This document shows, piece by piece, positions 44,701 through 55,460 of a stretch of 64,000 nt of DNA. Source of the stretch: Gigaspora rosea (Eukaryota > Glomeromycota > Glomeromycetes > Diversisporales > Gigasporaceae); NCBI GenBank assembly GCA_003550325.1, contig QKWP01000636.1, positions 162,727-226,726 on the forward strand, in the 5' to 3' direction. Below the pieces are notes generated by a model. The model did no database searches. It was not told where the DNA came from and worked only from the letters and a program-made list of their open reading frames with translations. Position 1 is the stretch's first letter. Each line of letters starts with the position of its first letter. Position numbers and translations under genes: made by a program.

Positions 44701-46919
44701 TCTCAATTCCTTTTTGTACCATCACCGCATATATGCCCTAAAGCAAACCAAACAAATCCAATCCCTTCAACACATCTCTCTCTTTACTAAAGCACTAAAT
44801 CACCCTAACTTCCCAACTTCTCTACTCAAGATACGCCTACAACAATTACAAAATGCCACATGCACCAACCAATCCATCCTCCTAGAACCACCAGTATTCC
44901 CGACAAAAGAAAACAAAACTACTACGGCCCAAATCATCCACACTATACACGACTTGGATATACAAATCACTAATGCAAATCACCCTGGCCATCCCCACAA
45001 AACACTCAAGGCACTCCCATCAACACCATCATAATTAACATCCCAAACTGCTCATACCTCAAAACTAGGCTCAACCGGCATAACATTGGATACATAAAAC
45101 AATTCCTAGATTATAATTGCAATGAAGTTATTGACTGGCAAACTATACCTCACAACATTCAGAAAATCCCACAAGGAAGACAACCTTTATGGTTCAAGCA
45201 AATCCACGACTTACTAACTGATCACACTTACCCTGTTTCCAGTCTCACAATGCCCCACCCCTTCATAATACCCAAGATCAATTGCACGAAAAAACAATGG
45301 GTAATCACACATAGCGGCCACATAGGAAAAATAAGCAACATAACAAACAATAATGCCAGAATAAGCCATTAGGAATTTAACAAACAAACAAAACAACTCA
45401 CCAGATACCACAGCTACAATCTAAAGCCTCTAAAAGAAAAATCCATCAAGTGCTTCTTTACATCAGATACCAAGGAACTAATTCCAATACAGATCGACTC
45501 ATCATTCACGATTAGAGCTCACCTACCTAGCATAAAACTAGCAATTAAACACCAAAACCACTCACCCAAGACTACCCTAACTATACATGGCTATCTACAT
45601 CCGACCAAATCACTCTCAAACTCATAAACGCGTTCTCCAACATTAACTTGAACCTTTGGAACCTGTACATACAACAACCCAAACTCAATAAAGACCGTGA
45701 ACCCGTGAAAATAGAAATAGTTAACACTAACACCCTTGTTAACTCTATCTCGACTCCCTCAGCTATAATTAGCATCAACAACCCACAACAATACTATATG
45801 TTTACAATGAATCTTGGCCATCACCCTCAAAGCTGCGCTTATAGCAACGGCAGCAGCGATGACAATAATCACACGTCATCAAAGGACTGAAATCTCAACA
45901 AACTCCAAATATCTAAAAAATGTACTCAACACGGTTATCTCTACTCCGACTTACCACACAGGAGAATACATACCATGAATTACGCCATACTCTTACTAGC
46001 AATCAAAACTATCATTACCACAAAAGAAATCAAGTTAACCGTCAACTACAAGGAAATACTGATTATACCTGATCCACCGGAATCTACCCACTCGGAGCTT
46101 GCGGTTCAGCATATTGGTAACTTATATACAGTACAATTTCTTACACACAACATCCCACACACACCAAGGCGATTCCTACGGCACCTGTTCAATGCCACCA
46201 CAATCGCACAATGGCACTCACAACACAGGACCACAGAATGGAGCAACCCACGACTCCAAATTAACTGGACCCATACATACTCACTAATATCATACGATGG
46301 CAAACCTCTATCCCTCCAAACTAATCCAAAGAAGTCTGCCCTCAAGGCTTTCAAAATTAAATTGCTATCTAACGAACTACCAAACCATCTGAACCTATAC
46401 CACCGAGACCCGTCTAAATACCCTGACCCAAAGTGTCCAAGATGCAGACAAGAATGGGAAGACGGCACCCATTGGATCACATGCCCGAGCAATGACCAGC
46501 CTATTTCTGAAATAATCAAACAAATCATATGCAAAATCTGCAATAAACACAACCTAAATAACATTAATACTCAACCCTTTATCAACAACTTTACACATTT
46601 ACACCTCTCATATGACAAATGCCTACCTATCGGTCTAATTACAAAAACCTGCTTCCCCTCTACAAACCCAAAAACCCAAGCCTCACTCACCCCCCAACTT
46701 CACCACAAAATTATCAAGAATCTACACAAAATCTGGAAGACCAGCAGAGCGAAGATAGCCAAGATTACTACTCCACCCACCTCCAACAATCTTATTCCTA
46801 CCCCTCAATCCGCCCCTAGTAATAATACCCTTACACCCAATGAATTTAAATATAGAATCTGGACCCACAACTTCATAGCACACAACACCTCCCTCACCAC
46901 TATAGCATACATAATCTAG
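41779..46919 (+). pseudogene. LINE ORF2: APE endonuclease, reverse transcriptase, C-terminal CCHC
   Basis: Endonuclease (41779-42650): ATHNVQG, SMTETKLA, KDFNHN and DSDHMILH are the metal-binding/catalytic blocks of APE-type endonucleases. RT (43500-44500): KATGPQG in one frame, TRPITLIEHT, SQDMSKAYASV (Asp of motif A), GDGIDQGETITPLLW and YIDDTTWV (catalytic YIDD). After the thumb (44255-45034) comes a region with a possible RNase H relic (~45650-45960), then CPRCRQEWEDGTHWITC (C-x2-C-x8-H-x3-C, ~46433). Defects include stops at 42103-42105, 43150-43152 and 43733-43735, a 1-nt shift near 43520, shifts around YIDD (44200-44260) and stops after 45034. Target-primed reverse transcription was its role. 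Confidence 0.85.
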
Positions 46920-47059
46920 TTAGGTCTGCGACCTTCCTTAGTTAAGTCTAGGTCGGAAGTAAATTAGCTTTACCCTCCCCCTTCCTGAAATTAATGTACC
47001 ATATTATGGAATTCCTGTAATATCTACTTTAATAATAATAAAGGAAACGAGGACAGACC

Positions 47060-47090
47060 TCACTTATAAAAAAAAAAATAAAAAATAAAA
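47060..47090 (+). other. LINE A-rich tail
   Basis: A run of A with scattered T, directly before the 3' target-site duplication. Upstream is an (AAT)n-like tract and a short inverted GGTCTGCGACC/GTCTAGGTCGG region (46921-46970). Confidence 0.8.
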
Positions 47091-47108
47091 AAATAAATGT
47101 GGGGACTG
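47091..47108. repeat. LINE target-site duplication, 3' copy
   Basis: AAATAAATGTGGGGACTG, identical to 39295-39312; the next bases (AAACT versus GAAACT) are also alike. Confidence 0.85.
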
Positions 47109-47229
47109 AAACTGAAGTTATAAAATCTATTAAAATCCACTTATACTCTTTCCAATCTCCCTATCACAGACAGGGTAAGAAAAATATACCCCAAAATTTT
47201 TAAATTTTAATCTCAAGCAGCTTCTCAAT

Positions 47230-47316
47230 TAGAGATGGGCAAGGTATCACAAAACGCGATAATTTAGCATGTTATATATTATTAGACAATCGTCGCAATT
47301 ACCTTGCCCATCTCTA
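47230..47316. mobile_element. 87-bp hAT-type MITE, perfect 8-bp TSD
   Basis: TAGAGATGGGCAAGGTA at the left and its exact reverse complement TACCTTGCCCATCTCTA at the right (17/17). Flanked by identical TTCTCAAT octamers (47222-47229, 47317-47324). One of the smallest possible elements of its kind. Confidence 0.9.
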
Positions 47317-48300
47317 TTCTCAATGTGATTTTCTGGTAATCAAAATGTTGATTAATTATTGTAATTAACTAAAAAGGTTTTTTGCGATTAATTGAAGCCG
47401 TTCCTTGTAATAATTTTTCTAAAAATTCATTATATGGAAACAGATTTTAAATTTTAAACAATATAGAATATGACTATATAAAAAACGTTGACGTTTCCAA
47501 TTAATAAACTAAAATAAAAAAATATTGAACTGGAAAAGTTTTAATTGAATTAAAGAAAACTTTTAAAAAGTTTTTAGAAATTTTTGTATTATAGGCTTTT
47601 ACTTGCGAATCAATGAAATTTAATGAGTAGAGTTTATTTGATTTGGAAATATAATTTTTTTTCACAATATGTAAAAAAAAATATTTAAAAGCTTGTCTAC
47701 TAATTTGTAATTCTGATTTTGAGTATGCTAAACATACTTGTGAGCCCCCTACTCAAAAAAGTTTTAGAAAATACTAATTCAGTAATCAGAAGCCCAAATA
47801 TATATATATATTCCTGCAACAACTGAAAAATTTTACCAACATCTGTTACCTTCAAAACTTATATGTTTAGAAGGTATGAAAGCGGCTAATTAATGTTCAG
47901 AGGTTAAGGTGCATAATTATTTAGTTCACCTGCGCATTATTTTGAAGACATTTATGTAATCATAATTTACATTGATCCAAACATGCGCGTTATTTCGGGA
48001 CACGCATGGGCGTTATTTCGAAGCCATATGTCTTATTTTTGGATGATACGATTTTTGAAATAACAATGAGCGTTATTACACGAAAATACGGTATATAAAT
48101 TTGATGTTCAATAAGATGCATCAAAATAAGATGTTCACAAGCATCTCTCTACTATTTTCTAATGATTAAAATAGATCAACTCTTAAGAGATACCAAATAA
48201 TTTTGGCTATTCTTATAATCTTTTAGACAAAGTCAATAATAAAATAGTAATATATTGAAATTTGTACACGTATCACACTTATAAGACCACGTTGCCAACC

Positions 48301-48427
48301 CAGGGCCGATGATTTTCTGCGGTGGTTATGACTAAATTCTGCGTGTGGTTAAGACAAATTCTGTGATTGGCTGTGATTAAGAGAAATTCTGCTGTTTTCT
48401 GTGAATCACAGAAAATCATCGGCCCTG
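48301..48427. mobile_element. 127-bp MITE, CAGGGCCGATGATTTTCTG ends
   Basis: CAGGGCCGATGATTTTCTG and its inverse CAGAAAATCATCGGCCCTG bound it. The interior repeats TTCTG(C/T)G and TGTGATT motifs. Flanking octamers do not match, so the duplication has decayed or the copy has recombined. Same family as 49006-49309 and the relic at 51174-51222. Confidence 0.8.
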
Positions 48428-49005
48428 TGTTTGATTTTATGTTACACCAGATCTTGAACTTTAATTTGACCAGATAGCGAGGTTTTTTAGGTTGGTTTCA
48501 CACTTACTGTGGTTTGCTAACAATTGATGTTCAATTGCTACGTACATCTCAATTAATGCTGCGTGCAGCCTTATGTGTCAATAGTATATAATTTTTGATC
48601 CACTAGTCCATTTTGGATGAGTTTACCACCAAAATGATCGCCTCAATGGGATGATTCCAAAAGCCCAAAACTATCAAAATCCAATCACAGAATCCAGATT
48701 TCATTAAGGTTTTAAGTTTTTTAGAATTGAATACAAAACCTTAATGATCTCGGAATTTTGTAATTAGATTTTAATAGGGGCTTGTTGAAATAGTCTCAAT
48801 GAGGCGGTCATTTGGTGATAAAATCATCTATGAAGGATCAGTGGGTCAAAAAGTTATTTATTGCCAAAGATTTTTATAGCAAAATTTCATAACATATAGA
48901 CAATCAGAAAAATTAAAGTTAGTATCATGTGATATCCAGACAACCTTTTCCAGTACCTTGTGTTCCAGTAGAGCAAAAGATAAGTTCCAGTGGAATAGTC
49001 CAGTC

Positions 49006-49309
49006 CAGGGCCGGTTAAGAAAAATTCTGTGATGTCATGAGCTGTTTTTTTTCAGTTAATGTATTCTGTGAAATTTGGTGATAATAAAGTTAATTTTTAT
49101 GCAAAATTCCATAACCTCCCGACAAACATTTGTCTGCATTTTCGGGATTTCCCGGTGTAAACCTTCAAATACTGCGATATTATAGAATTCTGTGATATTC
49201 TGCACTAATTTTATGGGTATTCTGCGATGACTAAACGTGATTTCTGTGGTTAGCTGTTTTTAAGAAAAACTCTGCTGTTTTCTGTGATCGCAGTAAACCA
49301 TCGGCCCTG
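49006..49309. mobile_element. 304-bp hAT-type MITE, perfect 8-bp TSD
   Basis: It starts CAGGGCCGG and ends CCATCGGCCCTG, with internal TTCTGTGAT/ATCACAGAA motifs, between identical octamers GTCCAGTC (48998-49005, 49310-49317). CAGGG ends plus 8-bp duplication are hAT hallmarks. Confidence 0.85.
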
Positions 49310-49964
49310 GTCCAGTCCAGATGACAGCGCTGGTTTTAATAGATAGACACTGTAAATAAGCTGATTCATGCTTGTTCTTTCGGTTATTTTAGAAGCAATT
49401 CTTTCGAATTCATCTCTTTATAATGTCTCTAAGTTATATATTATCAAAAAAATAAACATCAACGATATATTTTGATAACGATAATGTCAATATGTAGCTA
49501 ATAATAAACAGTAATTATTGCATTAGTCGATTACTGTATTTTTCAGAGCATAATAATATTTCCTGTTAATATCAAAAGAAGATTATGGTTCAACGCACAA
49601 AAGTCTTTTTTTTGTTTTTTTGCAAAACTGAGATTTAATTAAATAAAAAAAAAGATTATCAAACTAGAGGCAATACTGTAACAAGAAAAATCCAAGTGTT
49701 ATTTATATTGTAGCAAATGGCATAATATGTGATGTAGATATTGTAATTTAATTTCACAAGAAAATTTTCGTAAAGTATTTATTCAAATTATATAAAATCT
49801 TCTAGTTTATTTCTAACTATTAATATTATTACATTTATATTATAAATGAAGAACGTTTATATAGAAATTACAAATTCTTATCAATTTTTTATGATCAAAT
49901 TCTTATATCAAGCTTTTTATATGATCAAACCTATTAAATCTAGAAGAGATGGAAAGTGTAGAGT

Positions 49965-50405
49965 TTAAATAAACGTATTAAATCTATCCCTATTTATCGA
50001 ATCAATATCTTTGTCTTTAATAAATTTATGTTTATGGAATATGTTGAGACGATCACTGCTGATGGGAAAACCGAATCCTCCACCGAATCCACCAAGTCCT
50101 CCACCGAATCCACCAAGTCCTCCACCGAATCCACCAAGTCCTCCACCGAATCCACCTAATCCTCCTAATCCTCCACCGTATCCTCCACCGAATCCTCCTA
50201 ATCCTCCACCGAATCCACCGAGTCCTCCACCATAACCGCCGCCACACCCAAAGTCACCGCAACCTCTCCAAGGAGTGCGTTTTGACAGGTGGTCACTGTA
50301 AAATCTTCTTCCAGGTACAGGAGTTGCAGAAGTCGAAAGAATAAATCCAATAAGAATAAGGCCTAATGCGAGCGGGATAAAAGAAGCCGATTTTTTGGTA
50401 TGCAT
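49965..50405 (-). CDS. Secreted glycine-rich protein, copy 1 (146 residues)
   Basis: I place the start at 50405 (MHTKKSASFIPLAL) because the duplicate uses the equivalent Met and upstream codons are not conserved; the frame itself extends to 50471. A signal peptide with core LALGLILIGFILSTSA is followed by TPVPGRRFYSDHLSKR, a Kex2-like dibasic site. Then come ~75 residues of GGYGGG/LGGFGGG repeats, and a charged, conserved tail (RLNIFHKHKFIKDKDIDSINRDRF). Glycine-rich secreted proteins of this type serve as wall or surface proteins, or as small secreted effectors; nothing here decides between them. A TATA box lies at 50551-50560. Single exon, intact. Confidence 0.85.
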   Translation of the reverse strand: MHTKKSASFIPLALGLILIGFILSTSATPVPGRRFYSDHLSKRTPWRGCGDFGCGGGYGGGLGGFGGGLGGFGGGYGGGLGGLGGFGGGLGGFGGGLGGFGGGLGGFGGGFGFPISSDRLNIFHKHKFIKDKDIDSINRDRFNTFI

Positions 50406-50550
50406 AGTTGATAGTTGATGATGAAATATGTGAAGAAAATAGATTAAAGACTTAAAAAAAAAATCAGTCAAGGAATGAATTATTATAATTCTAATGATTG
50501 AAAGAAATGATTTTGGAGACGAATGAAGAGATCTGTTGAAATTGAGCCTT

Positions 50551-50560
50551 CTTTTATAAG
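50551..50560 (-). promoter_or_regulatory. TATA box, glycine-rich gene copy 1
   Basis: CTTATAAAAG on the minus strand, about 146 bp upstream of the proposed start. Conserved with its context in the second copy. Confidence 0.55.
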
Positions 50561-50566
50561 TTTTTC

Positions 50567-50707
50567 AAATAAATAAAAGCAATTGTTTCTATTTTTTATT
50601 TATTTATTATTTTAAATAAATAAAGGCAATTGTTTCTATTTTTTATTTATTTATTATTTCAAATAAATAAAAGCAATTGTTTCTATTTTTTATTTATTTA
50701 TTATTAT
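50567..50707. repeat. 47-bp promoter-proximal minisatellite, three units
   Basis: Three units of AAATAAATAAAAGCAATTG followed by TTTCTATTTTTTATTTATTT, starting at 50567, 50614 and 50661, immediately upstream of the TATA box. The duplicate copy has one unit (from 52315). Confidence 0.9.
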
Positions 50708-51173
50708 TTTTTTTTAGCATTGTTTGAATAAAGCAATAAAAAATATTTAATTTAAAATTATGCACTTTTTTCAGGGCTTATAATTTTTTAAAAATTTAAA
50801 AATCGTCTGCAAATTATTTAAATTAATAAAGGTATTAATGTTTTTACTACATTAGTAATCTTATATTATCGCGTAAAAATTAGCTGCAATTGATTGAAGT
50901 TAATACAGTATAATAACTAATTATATAATAACGAATTAAAGAAATTTTTTTTATTGCTAACTATTAATCATGGGACTCCCGAATCTAGGGGGGCATTTGC
51001 GTGGAGTTTTTATAGAGGAGGATGCAAGATAACTAATTGCAATCACAGTGCTAGAGGCTTTCAAAATAAACAAGAATTGGTGTATTTCACGTATTCCAGA
51101 ATTTCATAAAAATTTTATCTATATCTATATATGTAATAATTTCAGATGTGTATTTAAAAGCGAAAGGGTATTT

Positions 51174-51222
51174 TAAGGAAAATTCTGCTGTTTTCTGTGA
51201 TCGCAATAAATCATCGGTCCTG
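51174..51222. mobile_element. Relic right end of the CAGGGCC MITE at the duplication junction
   Basis: AATTCTGCTGTTTTCTGTGA followed by TCATCGGTCCTG matches the right end of 49006-49309. It lies precisely between the two duplicated blocks. Confidence 0.75.
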
Positions 51223-51727
51223 GCTAATAATAAACAGTAATTATTGTATCTTGTTTTTACAATTAATGCATTAGTCGATTACTGTATTTTTCAGAGCATA
51301 ATAATATTTCCTGATTAATATCAAAAGAGGGATCATGGTTCAACGCACAAAAGTCATCTTTTTTTTTTTTTTTGCAAAACCGAGATTTAACTAATTAAAA
51401 AAAGATTATCAAACTAGAGGCATTACTGTAACAACAAGAAAAATCCAAGTGTTATTTATATTGTAGCAAATGGCATAATATGCACCGTAGATATTGTAAT
51501 TTAATTTCGCAAGAAAATTTTCGTAAAGTATTTATTCAAATTATATAAAATCTTCTAGTTTATTTCTAACTATTAATATTATTACATTTATATTATAAAT
51601 GAAGAACGTTCATATAGAAATTAAAAAGTTCTTATCAATTTTTTATGATCAAATTCTTATATCAAGCTTTTTATAATGATCAAACCTATTAAATCTAGAA
51701 GAGATGGAACTTTGGAAAGTGTAGAGT

Positions 51728-52168
51728 TTAAATAAACTGACTAAATCTATCCCTGTTTATCGAATCAATATCTTTGTCTTTAATAAATTTATGTTTATGG
51801 AATATGTTGAGACGATCACTGTTGATAATGGGAATACCGAATCCTCCACCGCATCCTCCCATTCTACCGCATCCTCCCATTCCACCGAATCCTCCTAATC
51901 CTCCACCGAATCCTCCTAATCCTCCACCGTATCCTCCTAATCCTCCACCGAATCCTCCTAATCCTCCACCGTATCCACCGAGTCCTCCACCATAACCGCC
52001 GCCACACCCAAAGTCGTCATCGCAATCATGCCAAGGAGTGCGTTTTGACAGGTGGTCACTGTAAAATCTTCTTCCAGGTACAGGAGTTGCAGAAGTCGAA
52101 AGAATAAATCCAATAAGAATAAGGCCTAATGCGAGTGGGATAAAAGAAGCCGATTTTTTGGTATGCAT
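51728..52168 (-). CDS. Secreted glycine-rich protein, copy 2 (146 residues)
   Basis: Start at 52168 (MHTKKSASF), equivalent to copy 1; a Met two codons earlier (52174) is an alternative. Signal peptide, TPVPGRRFYSDHLSKR processing region and charged tail are almost identical to copy 1, and the total length is the same. The glycine-rich centre differs: more Tyr (LGGYGGG) and a distinct GGMGGCGRMGGCGGG end with two extra Cys. N- and C-terminal parts stay conserved while the repeat core has been reshuffled, which suggests both copies function. TATA box at 52299-52308. Confidence 0.85.
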   Translation of the reverse strand: MHTKKSASFIPLALGLILIGFILSTSATPVPGRRFYSDHLSKRTPWHDCDDDFGCGGGYGGGLGGYGGGLGGFGGGLGGYGGGLGGFGGGLGGFGGMGGCGRMGGCGGGFGIPIINSDRLNIFHKHKFIKDKDIDSINRDRFSQFI

Positions 52169-52298
52169 AGTCATGTGATGAAAAATAGATTAAAGACTTA
52201 AAAAAAAAAATCAGTCAAGGAATGAATTATTATAATTTTAATGATTGAAAGAAATTATTTTGGAGACGAATGAAGAGATCTGTTGAAATTGAGCCTTC

Positions 52299-52308
52299 TT
52301 TTATAAGT
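52299..52308 (-). promoter_or_regulatory. TATA box, glycine-rich gene copy 2
   Basis: CTTATAAAAG on the minus strand, about 131 bp upstream of the start, in the same context as copy 1. Confidence 0.55.
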
Positions 52309-52950
52309 TTTTCAAATAAATAAAAGCAATTGTTTCTATTTTTTATTTATTTATTTTTTTTTATTTTTTAGCATTGTTTGAATAAAGTAATAAAAATATT
52401 TAATTTAAAATTATGCACTTTTTTCAGGGCTTATAATTTTTTAAAAATTTAAAAATTGTCTGCAAATTATTTAAATTAATAAAGGTATTAATGTTTTTAC
52501 TACATTAGTAATCTTATATTATCGCGTAAAAATTAGCTGCAATTGATTGAAGTTAATACAGTATAATAACTAATTATATAATAACGAATTAAAGAAACTT
52601 TTTTTATTGCTAACTATTAATCATGGGACTCCCGAATCTAGGGCATTTGCGTGGAGTTTTTATAGAGGTCATGTGTATAGCGACAGGATGCAAGATAACT
52701 AATTGCAATCACAGTGCTAGAGGATTTCAAAATAAACAAGAATTGGTGTATTTCGCGTATTTCGGAATTTCGTAAAAAATTTTATCTATATGATATATAA
52801 TAATTTCAGATGTGTATTTAAAAGCGAAAGGGTATTTGAAAATAAATATAGCTTACCTCTATCCTTATCACCATACACAAGTTCTGAAATGAAAGACAAT
52901 TGTATATGTAATTTAAATTAGTGTCTGATTTCATCTTGTATAAACAAAGG

Positions 52951-53108
52951 CGCTGACAGATAAGAGCTCAATATAGCTCCCCTCCCTGATGGCCCCCAGA
53001 ACAATAACAAGTTCTAAAATAATTGATTATATATATTGTTATTTCAGAACTAGTCATTGTTTTGTGGGCCATCGGATAGGGGGCTATATTGAGCTCTTAT
53101 CTGTCAGC
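52951..53108. mobile_element. 158-bp palindromic MITE (GCTGACAGATAAGAGC ends)
   Basis: GCTGACAGATAAGAGCTCAA and the inverse TTGAGCTCTTATCTGTCAGC form the ends, followed inward by ATATAGC(C/T)CCC. The inner arms also pair (AACAAGTTCTAAAAT versus TTTCAGAACTAG), so almost the whole element is one hairpin. No clear target duplication; ends do not fit hAT. Confidence 0.85.
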
Positions 53109-53392
53109 AACCCCAATTAAACAATCGCATAAGTCTGGTTACTCTAGATTTTACTTTCTTTGAAATCGTAACCAACTTCAAGTCAAATTACATTTTGTTA
53201 GGATCATGCATTTATTGTCTGAATTATGAAACTTTTGGATTCGTTTGTAAAAAAAAAAAAAATGACAGAGATTAGAGTAGTGAATCACTATTTTTTATTG
53301 GTGCATAATTATTTTAATAATATGATAGAACCATTGTTAAAGTGCATCATCCACATCGCATGTTTGTTCTATCTAGTAAGCTCGCTTACGGG

Positions 53393-53528
53393 CGCTGACA
53401 GATAAGAGCTCAATATAGCCCCTCACTGTTGACCTCCTCAATGGCTCCCCAGAACAATGTCAAGTTCTAAAATCATCAATATATATCATCGATTATTTTA
53501 GAACTTGTCATTGTTCTGAGGGCCTATA
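53393..53528. mobile_element. Second copy of the palindromic MITE, right end lost
   Basis: Same left arm (GCTGACAGATAAGAGCTCAA) and inner hairpin (GTTCTAAAATCATC ... TTTTAGAACTTG) as 52951-53108, but it stops at GGGCCTATATT without the terminal inverted end. Confidence 0.8.
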
Positions 53529-53874
53529 TTCCTTAAACCTACTTCTTATTGTTTGAAATGTCCTTTTTTGATACTGCAATTTAATTTATTCTAGCAAATA
53601 GATCAAAAATAATATTTTTAAATGGCTGGCAAATCAATATGCATTAATAATAGTTAAGCTCTGGTTGATACGTACGTACAGTAGTATCAAAAATTTCAAT
53701 ACTGAGAGTGTTCTCAAGCAACTCCCTCAATGTGATTTGATAGTGATTGAGATAATGCTCAATTATTACAATTAAAATCGAAATAATGATTACGATTGTT
53801 AGATTTATTATCATTATGTTTTCAGCAAATCGTAGCAAAAAAAAAGCGACTATTTAATAAACAAATATAACAAC

Positions 53875-54064
53875 TTCGGCAACATTTCAACAAATAAATG
53901 TATCTTCGGCAACACTTCAACAAATAAATGTAACTTCGGCAACACTTCATCAAATAAATGTAACCTCGGCAACACTTCATCAAATAAATGTAACTTCAGC
54001 AACATTTCATCAAATAAATGTAACTTCGGCAACACTTCATCAAATAAATGTAACTTCGGCAACA
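53875..54064 (+). repeat. 30-bp minisatellite, six units
   Basis: Unit CTTCGGCAACACTTCATCAA plus ATAAATGTAA, a multiple of three that on the plus strand reads TSATLHQINV per unit. It runs into CCAAGTGCCTCAACTTCTCC, similar to the start of the repeated gene relics at 57075 and 57597. No ATG precedes it in frame and stops lie upstream, so a live gene is unlikely. Confidence 0.8.
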
Positions 54065-54460
54065 CCAAGTGCCTCAACTTCTCCTTTATGGATTTAACAA
54101 ATATTCATATGTTGTTAAGCAACAATATTCGCATCTTTAGCTTCGAACAAAACCAACGCAAATAATAATAAATCAAAATTTTTCAGTAAAAAAAAAAAAC
54201 AAAAAAAAAATTTTTAGAAGATGGGTTTTTTTGGATTTTTTATTAGCGATAAAAGTGTCTAATATAAAAGCTGCATAATAATTTTTTGACAACTTTTTTT
54301 TCTCTAAAGTAGTTTTGCCATCAGCGTTAACTCGATGAAAAAAAAAGATGGTCTTCGCCTCAGATTTTTTTCAATGAGGCGGCAATTCATTTGATTGGTT
54401 TTTTTGACCCCCGACTATTTAAAATTTATTCTCGATCAATTGATTTAGGCGCTTGATCCT
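54065..54460 (+). pseudogene. Diverged relic of the 57-58 kb tandem gene copies
   Basis: The stretch 54340-54455 (AAAAGATGGTCTTCGCCTCA ... CGACTATTTAAAATTTATTC ... GGCGCTTGA) lines up with 57480-57590 and 57965-58080. The start (GCCTCAACTTCTCCTTTATG) lines up with GCATTGGCTTCTCCTTTTAA. Non-coding now. Confidence 0.4.
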
Positions 54461-55046
54461 GAGTTTCATCAGGGTTAGGGTGAAACTCTATGTTAAGGTA
54501 AGGGTAGGTATTAGCGGCATTATAATTATTTTGTTCTGACGAAAATTGTACAAAAACGCACCATTATGTCAATATCTTTGAATATTTAGAATCTGATCAT
54601 AATTACCTTTCTATTAATACCTTCCGTGCATTTAAATATTCAATTGTTAATCGTTTATTGGTCGTTAGAAATGAATTATTAATTTGACGATTTATTATTA
54701 ACGTTAACAATTGCAATTAGAAAGTCTCATCGCTACTGTATTCCATGGTCTAAACCACCCTTCACTGTAGAATTTTCACAGCTTAAACTAGTATATTTGC
54801 CGGCCTACCTCTTATTGTTTAAAATGATCTTTTTGATACAGCAGATTAAATATTTGTATTTAATTGTTGTTCTAGCAAATAGATCAAAATCAATACTTTT
54901 CGAATGCCGACAAATTAATATGGCAGCTTGAGCATCTTAATGTTATATAATGGTGTAAATTTTTACATTTTATATTTTTGTACTACAATAAATGGCTAAG
55001 ACAAAAGCTGGTGAGTATTTTAAAGAGGGGGTGTTTAAACCGCAAA
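54461..55046. other. Non-coding, with a possible short gene start
   Basis: AT-rich. A TTAGGGTGAAACTC-type palindrome lies near 54465-54490. At 54991 a frame reads MAKTKAGEYFKEGVFKP before running into the hAT-type element at 55047; the same host sequence resumes at 55461. It may be the relic of a small gene; not identified. Confidence 0.35.
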
Positions 55047-55460
55047 CAGAGTGTCCAGCTATTAATAGTCGAAATAGCTAACAAAATAGCAAGTTAGCAA
55101 TCGCCTACGTGAAGTGGACTCATTCTCAATTTTTGAACTCTAATATAATTCGTAATTGTTTTTAAAATAGCTTATATTTATAAAAAGCATAAACGAGTCT
55201 GACTTGTACTAAGGTTATCACAGAATAGAATGTGCGATTCATAAATAATTTTTATATTGTTCTTATAAGAGATATGTGATTTAAATCATTTTTAAAAATG
55301 AGCAGAATTATGCATCGCAGTACCCTGGACGCTAATTCAATTGTTTACAAACAAAAGAAAATCTTACAATTATTGCATTGATAACAAATTTCGCTAGCTA
55401 TTTGTAGCAATTTGTTAGAAATAGTGCTATTTTAGACGCTACGGATAGCTGGATACTCTG
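55047..55460. mobile_element. 414-bp hAT-type MITE, 7/8 TSD
   Basis: CAGAGTGTCCAGCTATTA at the left and TAGCTGGATACTCTG at the right are inverted copies (14 of 15 over the terminal part). Octamers ACCGCAAA (55039-55046) and ACCGCGAA (55461-55468) flank it. Internal AAATAGC/GCTATTT motifs recur in both arms. Non-coding. Confidence 0.8.

Larger units (their letters stand above)
39313..47090 (+). mobile_element. LINE (non-LTR retrotransposon), ~7.8 kb, near full length
   Basis: Flanked by an 18-bp perfect direct repeat (39295-39312, 47091-47108), with an A-rich tail before the 3' copy and two ORFs in the standard order. Composition differs sharply from the surroundings: richer in C on the coding strand. 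The 5' region (39313-39734) has no ORF on this strand and should be the UTR/promoter. An exact TSD with a decayed ORF2 implies a copy that inserted whole and then mutated, or inserted already dead. The APE endonuclease plus RT makes it an L1/I/Tad-like clade member; the exact clade is not resolved. Confidence 0.9.
47109..49496. other. Intergenic with three hAT-type MITEs
   Basis: No gene seen. AT-rich sequence holding the MITEs at 47230-47316, 48301-48427 and 49006-49309, listed separately. A ~40-bp stretch repeating GCGTTATT occurs at about 47985-48075. Confidence 0.5.
49497..51173. repeat. Segmental tandem duplication, copy 1
   Basis: From GCTAATAATAAACAGTAATT to AAAGCGAAAGGGTATTT. It matches 51223-52836 at about 95 percent by eye across the gene, flanks and promoter. 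The main differences are a three-unit versus one-unit minisatellite upstream of the gene and small indels near 50985-51030. Confidence 0.9.
51223..52836. repeat. Segmental tandem duplication, copy 2
   Basis: Starts GCTAATAATAAACAGTAATT right after the MITE relic and ends AAAGCGAAAGGGTATTT. Same order and orientation as copy 1. Confidence 0.9.

Noticed and set aside
48301-48427. Confident hAT assignment by target duplication
   Set aside because: Flanking octamers differ (TGCCAACC, TGTTTGAT); the assignment rests on family membership with 49006-49309 only.
50011-50235. Proline-rich plus-strand frame (PPNPPSPPP) and the Arg/Trp-rich frame on minus, and the same at 51774-51995
   Set aside because: Antisense or shifted readings of the glycine-rich genes' GGN-rich DNA; no start context or conservation of their own.
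53875-54064. CRISPR-like array
   Set aside because: The 30-bp units are directly adjacent with no unique spacers, in a eukaryotic sequence.
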